Shown here one piece after another: positions 34,301-44,781 of a DNA stretch of 64,000 bases. Origin of the DNA: Certhia americana (taxonomy: Eukaryota > Chordata > Aves > Passeriformes > Certhiidae); contig CM031870.1 in assembly GCA_018697195.1 (NCBI GenBank), positions 15,364,179 to 15,428,178 of the forward strand. The letters are read 5' to 3'. The translations under genes were made by a program, and so were the position numbers. The notes beneath the pieces were generated by a model. The model searched no databases, was not told the DNA's origin, and saw nothing but the letters and a program-made list of their open reading frames with translations. The stretch's first letter is position 1. Every line of letters begins with the position of its first letter.

Positions 34301-37300
34301 CTTCCCCATTTCCAGTGTGTGCCACAGAGGTCTCTTCAAACCCTGTTCGCTGAGATTTTGGAAAACATGTCCTTCCAATCAATCAGGGACATTTAAATGT
34401 AGCATGTGAAGTGTGTGTGCTTCAGTTGTTCAGAGCTGCTGCAAGGTAGAGGTGAAGGGGTGCAGGAGCATTGTCCAAGGGTGTCCGTAGCCCAAAACTG
34501 AGTGGCTCTGCCACTGGAGAATGGGTCATGGTGGGAAGCAGGTATTGCCTTTGCCACCCTTGCCTGTAATAGTGGGGTAATGTCCAAGATTCCAGGACAA
34601 CTTGCCAGGCCAGTGAAGTGCAGTACAGCTGCCTTGTAAGGTGCTGGAGATGTCTCTCGGTTGGGGTGCTGGTAAAGGCTTCCTTGGGAGCAGATATGGC
34701 AAACTCTGTGTGGCCAGCAGTGCGAGTTCAGTAGAGCTGCAGTCACAGCTGAGGCGAGATGTGAGGTAGATGTGAAGACTGGTGAACATGGGCTTGCTTT
34801 CAAACTGTCTGAAACAAGTTCAAGCCATAAGGTCTGGCCTCTTCTGGGCTTTTAACTGGGAACTGGCAAACTCATGCTGCACTGCCTTCTGCAAAAGCTT
34901 GAGCAAGCTGACTTTCTGTAAGTGGGCTTACAAAATTGCCTTCTCTAATCCATCACTACATTAATTGCAACACCCTCGAGTAGCTTCATGCTTGGAGGAA
35001 GTGATGACTGATACAACTTTAAATAGTGAACTTCCCTCATGAGCCTCCATTTTTCAGGAGGTTTGTAAAAGATTGCAGATAGAAGAAGTGATTTGTGCTA
35101 AATTCTATACCCAGGGTAGATAGTGGGATCAGGATTCAGCCCTTAGAAGATGCTTCATCCAACAAAAGTGGTCAGTGATTTCTTTTTAGACTTCCTAAGG
35201 TCTAGACCCTAAACAGAGCCATCACTGAAATGGCTGATTAAGTCCATGTGCTAATTTCCAGGTTCATCTTATATTTGCAGATAGAACCTGCTCCTGGCTC
35301 AAGCCTCCTAAACTGGGTTCTAGTTCTGAACTGCCCAAAATAACCCTTTACTTTACTTGGTGCTAGTCAAGGTTCAAGAGCTTGGCTACCACAGAGCAAA
35401 CTGGTGGTTAACGAGACTTTCCCTTCAGGTTTTTGTAACTAAAACTGAACTTCCTTCTGAGAATGAGCCTTGTGTTAGTGCAGCAGTGCTGCTTGTATGA
35501 ATGGTCTGGAGTTTTAGTGCCAAGCCAGGAGGATGAATGACTGTTCCAAAGATGGGCTTTATGGGAGTGCTGAGTGAGAAGCAGGAAAGCATATATCCAA
35601 ACTCTTCCAAATACCTCCCAGCAGTTCTTTGGGACAAGGTGCACAGTCTCACACTTGGTACTGGTGTAAGACAGTTACAGATCTTTGTGGAGTGCGCCAG
35701 GTCTCCTCTTGGAGAAACCTTGGTTTTCTGTGGTGGAGCAAACTCAGCTATCGAGTCTCAGAACAATACAAAGACTTTAAATGCCCATGGTTTAAATACA
35801 CTCCATCAGCCTTTTAGAACAGATGCAAGAACATTTTCTTGCCAAACAGGACTGACCTCTGAGACAGCCTTGATGTTGTCATAAAAGGAGACTGCCTTCC
35901 CTTCCATGTGTGTATCTCTGCTGCTTCAGGGACTTATTCCTGGCTGGCAGTTGACATGGATGTCCTCTGGGTGATGGCAAATGTAGTAGGAAGCTCTGGA
36001 GTTCCCAGAATACTCCCCAGTAAGACTGGAAGGAAAGGTGTCTTTTCAAGAACTGCAGATCAAAGAATGGGGTATTTGAGGAAGCTTCTGTGAGACTAAT
36101 ACAAAGGTTTCAAGGCAAAAGTTACTTTGGGGTAGTGCTTTGTCCTCTTCCAGCAGGTCTCAGATACAGGTGATAGCATCTTCAGGTCTCTGCATGCTCA
36201 AGTGTTGACAGAGATGATGAGTAAACCTTAGGTGTAAGGTGGTTGTGGTCCTCTATAACCTGTAAGCCAAACTCTTTTTTGTGGTTCCAGTGGTTGGATT
36301 GACAAGTGCCTGTGCCGGAGTCCTTCACAGGTGAGGTCACCCAGTCTGTGTGCCAGAACCTTTCCCCATGGAATGATGTGGACCAGTAATACTGGAGTTG
36401 GTTTGTGTCTCAGTGTGTCTGATGGAGCTGCAGTGTCACATCTAACTCCAGGGCCAAAGCATAGGCAAATGGGTTTTGTGGGAGAACAGGTTCCATGAAG
36501 GAGCTCTGTGCATCTGAACTCAGTTCAGGAGGCCCAGCTCTCAGCTGTGTTCTTCTGGGGCAGACAGGTGAGCCTTGCAGTGTGGACTCTGGGAGGCCAC
36601 ATACACTGGAATTCCCCTTGGGACTTTGGGGTTTGAGCCCTAAGCAGGGGCATGGATGGCTGCTGGGGGTGTGCCCAAGCTGACCTGGGAAGATACTCTG
36701 CTATCAGGAGTGTTTGAACTGCACTTCCTACTCTTTGGAACAGGACTCTGGGTAGGTCACTTCCTCATCCCTTAGGGGAGTATTTGTTCCTGGCTGTCTT
36801 GTGACTATGTTAGTTTTGCACAATCCTTCCTTGTGCTGATGTAGCTGTTCTAACTGCAGCCTAGCACAAGAAATGGTATTTGGGGATGTGTCTAATGCAT
36901 TCTTTTCTCTTCCAGCCTTGGGAGCTGCATATGGAACAGCAAAGAGCGGCACAGGCATTGCAGCCATGTCTGTCATGAGGCCTGAGCTGATCATGAAGTC
37001 CATCATCCCTGTGGTCATGGCGGGTATTATAGCAATCTATGGCCTCGTAGTGGCAGTGCTCATTGCCAATGCCCTCTCACCTGACATCACGCTATTCAAG
37101 TAAGTTGCTGCATCTGGCAGTTCTGTTTCAGACTGTCCTGTCACTGTTTGCTGCTTCTGTGTGGGGGTGGTTTTGGCTCAAGGCCCCTGGGCAGGCTGGC
37201 AGTGCTCAGTGCTGCTGGGCTAGGCTTAGGAACATGGGCTGGGTTCCAGCTGTCCTCCTGGATGCCTCAGCCCCAGTGGAGCTGGCTGTACTGGCTGTCA

Positions 37301-38383
37301 CAGATCAATTGGGCATCCCACAGCTCATGTGGGGGGGCTGTGGCTTGAAAGAAGCTGTGTACAGCCAGCACTGGGATAGGAGGCAAAGCTTGTGTCATGA
37401 TGCCAAGCTCTAGACCTGGATGCACAGGCATTTCCAATACTGTTAAATAGTTCTGCTGTTGCCTGGGAGATGCATGTGAATAATTAATATTGCTTTTGCT
37501 TTATGTGCTGGTAAATCAATCCTCAAGCTATACATCAGGCCTCTATAGCAGCTACAGTCTGAAACTTAATCTGCTCTTGGCTTCTGAGAACAGCTGAACT
37601 GGTGCAGTAGAGCTCTCTTGGAATTAGAGTGCTGCTGAAATGTGACAGGTATCTGTGTTGCTGTACAGGCTGTACCTGTGAGCAGTGTGCTTGGCCTAAC
37701 AAGACATGGTCTAAAACAGCAGATACAAATGGACCCTTGCAATTACCAGGTGGGCAGACACTGATAGGGACTGCTCCTCAGGACTGCTCTCCTTCTTGGA
37801 AACCCAGACCATTCCTGCCCAGCTTGTGCTGTGCCAGACACCCAGATGTGCTGTGGCTGTATATAAGGTTGCTAAAGGTTGGAGATGAGCCGGTACTAGC
37901 AGGCTGCACAGCACCGTGGGACAGACATGGCTAGTGCTAGGAAGTGCTGCTGTGCCAGCATGCTGAGCCTGCTGGTGATGGGCCAGATGAACCCAGGAAC
38001 TCAGTTTGGTGCATGAGCCACATGTGAACATCAGCTGAAGATCCCTCAGTGCTGCCTGTTTCCTGGAGTGTCAGTAAGCATCTGCTTTGAGACACATTGG
38101 GCTTGTTGAAAGAGTTAGGAGCTTAAGGCTGGGTGTCCTGTTCCTTGCCACTGAAACTCTTCAATCTCTGTCCCACAGGAGCTTCCTTCAGCTGGGTGCT
38201 GGCCTGAGTGTGGGTCTCAGCGGTCTGGCTGCCGGCTTTGCCATCGGCATCGTGGGCGATGCAGGTGTCCGGGGCACAGCACAGCAGCCCAGGTTATTTG
38301 TGGGCATGATCCTCATTTTGATCTTCGCTGAAGTCTTGGGTCTCTATGGCCTCATTGTTGCCCTTATCCTCTCCACGAAGTAA
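28295..38383 (+). CDS. ATP6V0C: ATP6V0C, V-ATPase 16-kDa proteolipid subunit c (whole gene)
   Basis: The join 28295-28370, 36916-37099, 38179-38383 gives 465 nt, or 154 residues (human 155). The protein forms the proton-carrying c-ring of the V0 sector in lysosomal, endosomal and synaptic-vesicle membranes. Four hydrophobic helices are visible: [20 protein letters not shown], the [20 protein letters not shown] block, the [20 protein letters not shown] block, and a last helix with [18 protein letters not shown]. The essential proton-binding glutamate is E138 in IFAEVLG. The N-terminus is [13 protein letters not shown], one residue shorter than the mammalian form. Intron phases (1, 2) join exactly. 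The very high conservation leaves no real alternative, and the intact introns rule out a retrocopy. Confidence 0.98.
28578..28585 (+). promoter_or_regulatory. CRE palindrome TGACGTCA
   Basis: This is a perfect cAMP-response element octamer within the CpG island, about 210 bp into intron 1 of ATP6V0C. It is a candidate CREB/ATF site. Confidence 0.55.
28606..28615 (+). promoter_or_regulatory. Perfect CLEAR palindrome GTCACGTGAC
   Basis: This is an exact ten-base match to the TFEB/MITF-family CLEAR element, 21 bp downstream of the CRE in ATP6V0C intron 1. Together with the site at 28011 it suggests lysosome-stress control of this gene. Confidence 0.7.
36916..37099 (+). CDS. ATP6V0C: ATP6V0C coding exon 2
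   Basis: This 184-nt exon encodes [20 protein letters not shown] through DITLFK. The acceptor is CTCTTCCAG and the donor is GTAAGT. Confidence 0.98.
37100..38178 (+). other. ATP6V0C: ATP6V0C intron 2
   Basis: This 1.1-kb intron has no repeat or gene that I recognise. Confidence 0.8.
38179..38383 (+). CDS. ATP6V0C: ATP6V0C coding exon 3
   Basis: This 205-nt exon encodes [20 protein letters not shown] through ALILSTK, then TAA. It contains the proton-binding glutamate E138. Confidence 0.98.
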
Positions 38384-39020
38384 ATGTTGCAGTATGATGT
38401 AAAGAGATGTAACAAATCTACGTTTAACAAAAACAAAAAAAAGCTCCAGAATGAAAATGGTTTCTCCAATGTGTACAGTTGTCCCAATTTGGTAGTTGAT
38501 CTCTTGTAAATGCGCAATATATGTTAGTGACTCGTCTGTCCTTGTGTGTACTTCAATATTAACTTGGATGGGCTGCTCCAAGCCTGCTGCATGGCTTGGG
38601 GTGGCCCGTGTGCAATTTTCCACCCATTGCTGTTAGTATTTTATGTATAAATATGAACTAGAAATGTAATTTTTTCTCTTCACTGGATGTTTATTTATAA
38701 AAGACTTGACATGTTCATACATCTATGGAGCAAGGATTTTCAATTTCCCATGCTATATATATTAATCTTATATATAGGTAGATTACACTGTGGGGTCAAT
38801 TGTAAGTGCAGAGAATTCCTTGGATGTAATTTTGATTCTAAAGATTGCTGTAGTGTCCTGGTATTGGAGTATGAGAATTTTGTGTTTTATTACAGCAATT
38901 GTCCGAAACACTCCCGTGTTTCAATAGTAACTGCGTATGCTCCGGCATCAGTCGTGCACCCAGTGTTGGGTTACAAACTTCTACCATGTTTCCAAATAAA
39001 ACTTCCTCACTACATTGCTG
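38384..39020 (+). other. ATP6V0C: ATP6V0C 3' UTR
   Basis: This AT-rich trailer follows the stop. It ends about 20 nt after the AATAAA poly(A) signal at 38995-39000, which is followed by TG-rich sequence. Confidence 0.75.
38995..39000 (+). terminator. Poly(A) signal AATAAA of ATP6V0C
   Basis: A canonical hexamer with GT-rich sequence downstream, about 610 nt after the stop codon. Confidence 0.75.
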
Positions 39021-42000
39021 TACTGAGTCCCCGGCTCTGATTTCCAGCTGTTGCTGCTCCTTTGGGAAGAGGCCCCTCGAGGGAGGCAGGTTCCGAAGTG
39101 ACTGGGCAGCGTGCCAGGGTGCTGCTGCCAGCTCTGCCCCAACTTTCCCTTTTTCCTGTGTGTGTTCCCAGTGTGGTTCCCAGCTGCTGCCCTGGGCCAG
39201 ACTCTTGGTGAGCAAGGATGCAGGGCTGTGCTCACCCCTGATCACATCTGGCTCAGTGTGGTGCTCTGTAACCAGGGCTCAGGGAGCTTCAGCCAGGGAC
39301 AGAGGGTGCAGGCTGCAGCCTGTGGCTGCAGAGGAGCTGCCTTGTCAGGAAACAAGCAGCCTGTCCTTGTGCTGGCCCTGCAGAAGCTGAGCTGCTTGGA
39401 AGCTGTGCTGTGAACAGTAATTGCTTCTGAAGTGCCTCAACAATAGCCTCATCAACAAAACGGCTTCAGTCAAGAACTTGTATTTTTATCTTTAAAATCA
39501 TAGCACGAGTTGAGCTGGGAGATTCTGCTGCTGCAGCTATGGAGTGCTAGAGCATTCTCTGGCCAGAAGATTTGATTACTGCCAAGCTTGTATGGGAAGT
39601 GTGTTGAACCCTTTCAGTGGTAAAGCTTGGCCCCAGTTAGCACTGGGAAGTCTGGAGCTTGGAGAGCAGAGCCAAAAGCGTTCCAGCCAAAATGTTGCTG
39701 CTCAGATACCTGGTGCTAGCAGTGCCTTTGGCATCAAACCAAGCTGATGCATGTGGAGGGATGTGTCACCTGGTTGGGAATGAAAATGCCTGTGTCTGTT
39801 TCAGCAAGGTACCTGTCCAGTGAAGAGCTGTGGCCAGAATAAGGATTCACTGACGCTGTTTGGAGCTTCTAACATGGCAAGGGCATTGCTCAGGCCTGGT
39901 GCCACTGTGTGCTCCTCCTGGGTGTTCAGGAGACCTTACCTGAGCCAGGCATCCTGTCAGGCTCAACAATAATTCTTAACAAAGGAATGGGCTTATTTTT
40001 CTGCTGTTTGCTAGAGCACTGCTCTCTCTGCAGTCACCTCTCAGCAGGCTGGGCTGGTTTTGCTTGGGAAGGGCTTTGCCTTGGGGCAGTGTGAGCAGAG
40101 ATGGTGGTGGGGCTGTTCAGAGGCATAAGCTGACTGGAGGAAAATCCACTGCTGAAGCAGTGGCGGGGGAAGGAGAAATTCCTGATCTGAGTGGTTTTGG
40201 TCATTCTTTTCATCAGCAAAAGTAGTGGACTAAACCTCTGAATTAGGCTTTCCCCAGGGGTCATAAAGGTTTGTGGAAGCTGTAGATGAATTGTGTCTCA
40301 CACTGACTGCAGAGGGAGGACATTCCTGGTGAAGCAGGGGGGGAGTCCCAAACCCAGGCTCTGGAGAAGATGCTGCACCAGCTTGCAGTGCTGGTGAGAG
40401 AAATTGAATTTGGCAAGTCAAATTTTGTGGGTGGATAGGAGAGGGTCTTGGCTGGGGCTGTAAATATGCTTAATACCCGCATTTACCTTCTGTAAGGGGA
40501 CCCTACTGCCAGCCTTTGCCAATTGACAAGAACATGAGCAAAACTGCGTTAAAGAGAGCAACTAAATGCTCTCATCTCCAAGGGCAGTAAGTGATTGAAA
40601 GCCCCCCTGTTCCAATCACCCCGAGGTCCTTTGGAGGCTGGTGACATCTGCAGAGACAGTTAATAGGTACTTGCAGAACCGATATAGAGAAAATCCCTTC
40701 AATGGCATTTTGCTTCATGCCTTAGAACATGAAGCCTTTGTCATTAATACATAAAGCCATGCAAGAAGAACAGAGCTGGGGTGAGCATGCACTGGGGGAG
40801 GATCACTTCGTGCCAAGTACCTGCAAATGTACCCAAATTAACAGTCTGCACATGCTGCCTCAGCCATGACAGTCATGCTCTGAATTCCCTGTGATGAGTC
40901 CTGGCTGAAAACTCACAGTTCAAGTCCTTCACTGCCGCTATTGCATCAGCACATTTCTCAAGTGATTCGGGTCATAGACCTTTGGTGTTTCTGGAATTCC
41001 TTCACTGCCAGGAGCAGGGCAGCCCCGAGGGCAGTCCCAGCTGGCAGGGATTGACTCGGGGGTCGGTTTGGAGAGGGGAAGGCGAGGCTGTGCTGGCACA
41101 GCCCTGGTGCTTTTGTGCTCCGTGTGTGGCTGGGAGCGCTGCAGTGAGTCAGCCCTGCGGAGAGGAGAGGAGCGGAGTGGGGCCTCTGCAGCAGCAGCAG
41201 CACACGGGGACAGGGCCATCCGCAGCCCGTGCAGGCTCGGGAGGTTCAGGACTCGCTGCCAGAGCTGCCAGCACAGACAATGCCTCCAAAGAGCCTGCTG
41301 GCCTTGTTCTTTCTTAACCCTTTCACACTGTTTTTCATTTGGGTTTTTTTTTCCCCCAGAGGCTGCAATTTTAAATTTTTGTTTTCACTGCTGTTGGAGA
41401 AGCATTTTTCAGTATCAGGATTTTATCTGTGATTGCTCAGAGACTGGCTTTCCTGGGGAGATCTGGCTTACAGAGGAGCATAGTAACCTGGAAAAGCAAA
41501 TAAGCTTTGGGGAAATAAAAACCTTGTTATGAGAAGCTGATCCCAGAACCCAAGTCACTGTTTTCAATTACAGAGTAACAGCAGAGCTAATGACTGCAGC
41601 TCTCAGAAGAGACAGCTTGTAGTCGTTCCCAGGCTAGCCATGGGGACACTGATTGTAGGGCATTCTGCTGTTTCCAGCCAGCTGTACTGTCCAAACCATC
41701 ACTGTGCTCAGGTGAGAATTACTTGTCTCTGATGCACAGCACTTGTAACCGCTGGCCTTAGTTTTACAGCTATTAACCATCTTTTTCTCATTACATGATT
41801 AAATTAAACCCAGAGCAAGACTTTGCAATGCTACTTGTCCTGGAGTGGGAATTTTCTGTTTCAGGGTCAAAGGATTGTGTCCCCTTCTCCATTTTTGTTC
41901 CTGTTAAAGCTAATACATGCTGTTATTTTTTTCTGCAAAACACACTTCAGTGAGCTCCTGAGAGCCACAGCTTTGCAACTCATAATAAGTGGTTTTCAGC

Positions 42001-43464
42001 CAAGCTGGTTCTTGTGTCCCAACACAAAAAGCACACATAGAAAAATCCTGCCCTGACCTTACAGTGTTTAGGGGATGGGGTTTTTGGGGCCCACACTGTA
42101 CCCACAAGACACCCTGACAGCTCTCTGTGACCTGGGCAGGATGCAGCTCCTGGACAACTGCTAGCTTGTCTTTGCCATTTTCCTTTTGCTGAGGGACCAG
42201 CTGCCCTCACCACAGGGTCAGGTCTGGCTCTGGGATTCATCAAGGGGACACCAGGGATTGTGTCAGTTCCTGGAGCCTTTTCTGGCACTTTGAACTGCCC
42301 TGTCTGTGCTGTTATACCTGTGCTTTCTTCCCCTTTGGCAGAGGGGAAAAGAGTGATTGGAGTGGCAGAGTGAATCCAGACACCCTCTCCTAATGGCTGT
42401 CTGCATGAGGTAGGCTGAGGACAAATCTTGGGAAATCATCTATATTCCCAATATACACCATTTGTTCTAAGCAGCCTCCATGGCTGCTGTGTGCCTTGGG
42501 ACAATTTCTTACACATCTTTGTGAATGCCTGTGAAAATCAGTAGACAAGGCTTTTTTTCAGCAGCTCCTCCTGCAGCTGTTCCACGTGCTCCCCAGCTCC
42601 TCCCAAGTGCGCAGGTACAACTGCTCCTGCTGCCAGGCAGTGAACCTAATTTGGGAATTGGCCCAGGTTAAAAATAACCCAACCTGGAGGGAAAAAAAGA
42701 CACGTTTGCTAAAGGAAATGCAAGCAAAACTACAGCCTGTGATTCCCTCCGGCCATCATCACTGGGGCTGCGGAGAGAAAGATTATGGAATTAATATAGA
42801 GTGTGCAGTATTGGCGATGCAAGACAGGCTTAATTTAATGCAGAGAAATAAAAGGAGAAGATCCAAAGGAGTAAGGCTTCAGCAGCACATGCCATAAGCT
42901 GGGCTGGATGACATTCCTGCAGCCTCAAGGAGCAGATTCCCATGGCTTGGCACAGGCTGTTCGCCTCTCCCAGCAGCACAGACGGAGCTCTCAGGGCTCA
43001 GATCCAGGCCTGGGACTGGCAGCCTGAGGAAGCCTTGGATCTGTGTGGCTGGAGGGTTCTCAGGTCACTGTTCTCTGTCACTGCTCTGGGTGGGCCTGAG
43101 GTGGGCTATTTCTGGGGGGTGTTTCTGTCTGTGCAGTCAGTATTTGCCTTTACCCAGCATCCCTTCCCCTGCCAGCTAGAGTTACTGTCACAGCCCTGTC
43201 AGCTTGTGTGTTCCCGGGGAAGGGACCTGTTCTGGCCACAGGCAGTTTGGATGCCACATATGCCTCCTGACATCCAAATTCGATTTAGCACCTTGGATGG
43301 GTCTGTCCTTCTTCACAGACAGATAAGCAGGGCTGAGAGCTGTTTTTAGGATTTAAATCCTCAAATACTAATTTTGGGGTCTCCTCAGCTCTACCTGGAT
43401 GAAGCTAAAAATCATTCCCAGCAATACAGTGCTGGGTGTCCCAGATGAGCATAATTTCATGAGG
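39021..43464. other. Spacer between ATP6V0C and AMDHD2
   Basis: No gene is supported. Two stretches, about 40490-40930 and 42690-42890, have balanced composition with ATTA, ATGCAA and CATTAATA-type motifs and lack repeat character. They look like conserved noncoding elements, but that cannot be tested here. Confidence 0.5.
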
Positions 43465-43820
43465 AAAACCTCACAGTCCATCCAGTCCCACCCTGCCATG
43501 TCCAAGGACCCCTCCCACTGTCCCAGGCTGCTCTAGCTGCCCTGTCCAGCCTGGCCTTGGACACTTCCAGGGATCCAGGGGCAGCCACAGCTGCTCTGGG
43601 CACCCTGTGCCAGGGCCTGTCCACCCTCCCAGGGAACAATTCCTGCCCAATATCTCATCCAACCCTGCTCTCTGGCTGTGGGAAGCCATTCCCTGTGTCC
43701 TGTCCCTCCATCACTTGTCCCCAGTCCTTCTCTAGCTCTCCTGAAGCCTCTTTGGACCCTGAAAGTGCAGCATCATTCCCATCTCTCCTTCTCAGGCCCC
43801 TTTCCCAGCACCCTGCTGAC
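43465..43820 (-). mobile_element. CR1 LINE 3' region
   Basis: This is antisense of the typical CR1 3' portion, including the CCTGGCACAGGGTGCCCAGA and GCCAGGCTGGACAGGGCAGC blocks when read on the - strand. It parallels the + strand copy at 48770-49344. Confidence 0.85.
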
Positions 43821-44084
43821 AACAGGAGCAGCTTGTAGGGTGGACAAGCACTGACATCATGGAATGATAAGCATGGCTCAAAACCTAATTAAAATCCAAT
43901 ACTAGGCCAGACAGGGATATTACATTCATATGCAGATATATTCCCCATCACTTTTCTTTCCTGGGAGCGATCCAGCAGCACTGGAGCCCACATCAGATGG
44001 GTGGAACCGCGTCCGGTCAGCTTCCCCTGGGTGCTCAGGGGGGGCTCAGAGAGTCACCGTGGGGGGCCTGAGATGGAAGTGTCA

Positions 44085-44212
44085 GCATGGGGTTCAGCAT
44101 GGGGCCTCACAGTGGGGTTTCAGCATGGGGATCTCGGGATGGAGGCTTGGGACGGGTGGGGTCTCAGCATGGGGTTTTAGGATGGGCTCTCATGGTGGGC
44201 TCTCACCATGGG
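44085..44212. repeat. Minisatellite GGGNNTCAGCATGGGG type
   Basis: Degenerate tandem units based on TCAGCATGGGGTTT lie immediately upstream of the AMDHD2 CpG island. Confidence 0.75.
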
Positions 44213-44248
44213 CTACTCCCTTCCCATGATGGCGGCTCCTCGGGGCCG

Positions 44249-44306
44249 GTCACGTGCCGCAGGGCGGGTGGGGAATCCCGGCACGTGCCGAGCGCGCTCA
44301 CGTGAC
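44249..44306 (+). promoter_or_regulatory. Triple CACGTG E-box cluster (CLEAR-like)
   Basis: Three CACGTG cores occur within 58 bp: GTCACGTGCC at 44249, GGCACGTGCC at 44280-44289 and TCACGTGAC at 44298-44306. The last matches the CLEAR element at nine of ten positions. The cluster lies about 390-450 bp upstream of the AMDHD2 start codon. Confidence 0.65.
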
Positions 44307-44698
44307 CGGGAACAAGCGGCGCTGAGGGGAGGGGCCGCGCCCAGGCCACGCCCCCGGGCCCCGGTGCCCCGGAGCGGGAACAGCGCCCCGGGACCGGCAT
44401 TTACCGGGGACAGCGCCCCGGGACCGGCACTCACCGGGCACCGCGGCGGGCCCGGCCCAAGGCCCCGCGGGGTTCGTTCCTCCCTGCGGCGGCTCAGAGC
44501 GCCGGGCGGGGAGGGAGCTCACCCTCCGCCTGCCCCCAGGGCGGTGCTCCGGTGCCTCCGCCCCCCGCCGGCTGCCCAGTCCCGCGGCAGCCGCTCGCCC
44601 CGGAGCCGCGGCCTGGCCTTGATTGGCCACGCCCGGTCTCCGCCCCCTGCGCCGGCCACCGGGGGATTCGCGGGTCCCGCCGGTCCCGCTGCCCCGCG

Positions 44699-44781
44699 AT
44701 GCCGTCGAACAAATCGGTCTCGGACGCGCCCATCGTCCAGTTCAGCAACTGCCGCATCCTGCGGGACCACCAGCTCCAGAG
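44699..44781 (+). CDS. AMDHD2: AMDHD2 exon 1
   Basis: This exon encodes [20 protein letters not shown] through DHQLQ plus two bases. It ends at a weaker donor, GTCAGC. Confidence 0.9.

Larger units (their letters stand above)
28371..36915 (+). other. ATP6V0C: ATP6V0C intron 1
   Basis: This is an 8.5-kb intron. Its first 400 bp continue the CpG island and hold a perfect CRE and a perfect CLEAR palindrome. The rest is moderate-GC sequence without a supported gene. A 40-nt stretch at 36291-36330 has good splice signals on both sides and could be an alternative exon. Confidence 0.8.

Noticed and set aside
42586..42897. 103-codon + strand ORF before AMDHD2
   Set aside because: No family resemblance, and any constraint in the region would be better explained as noncoding.
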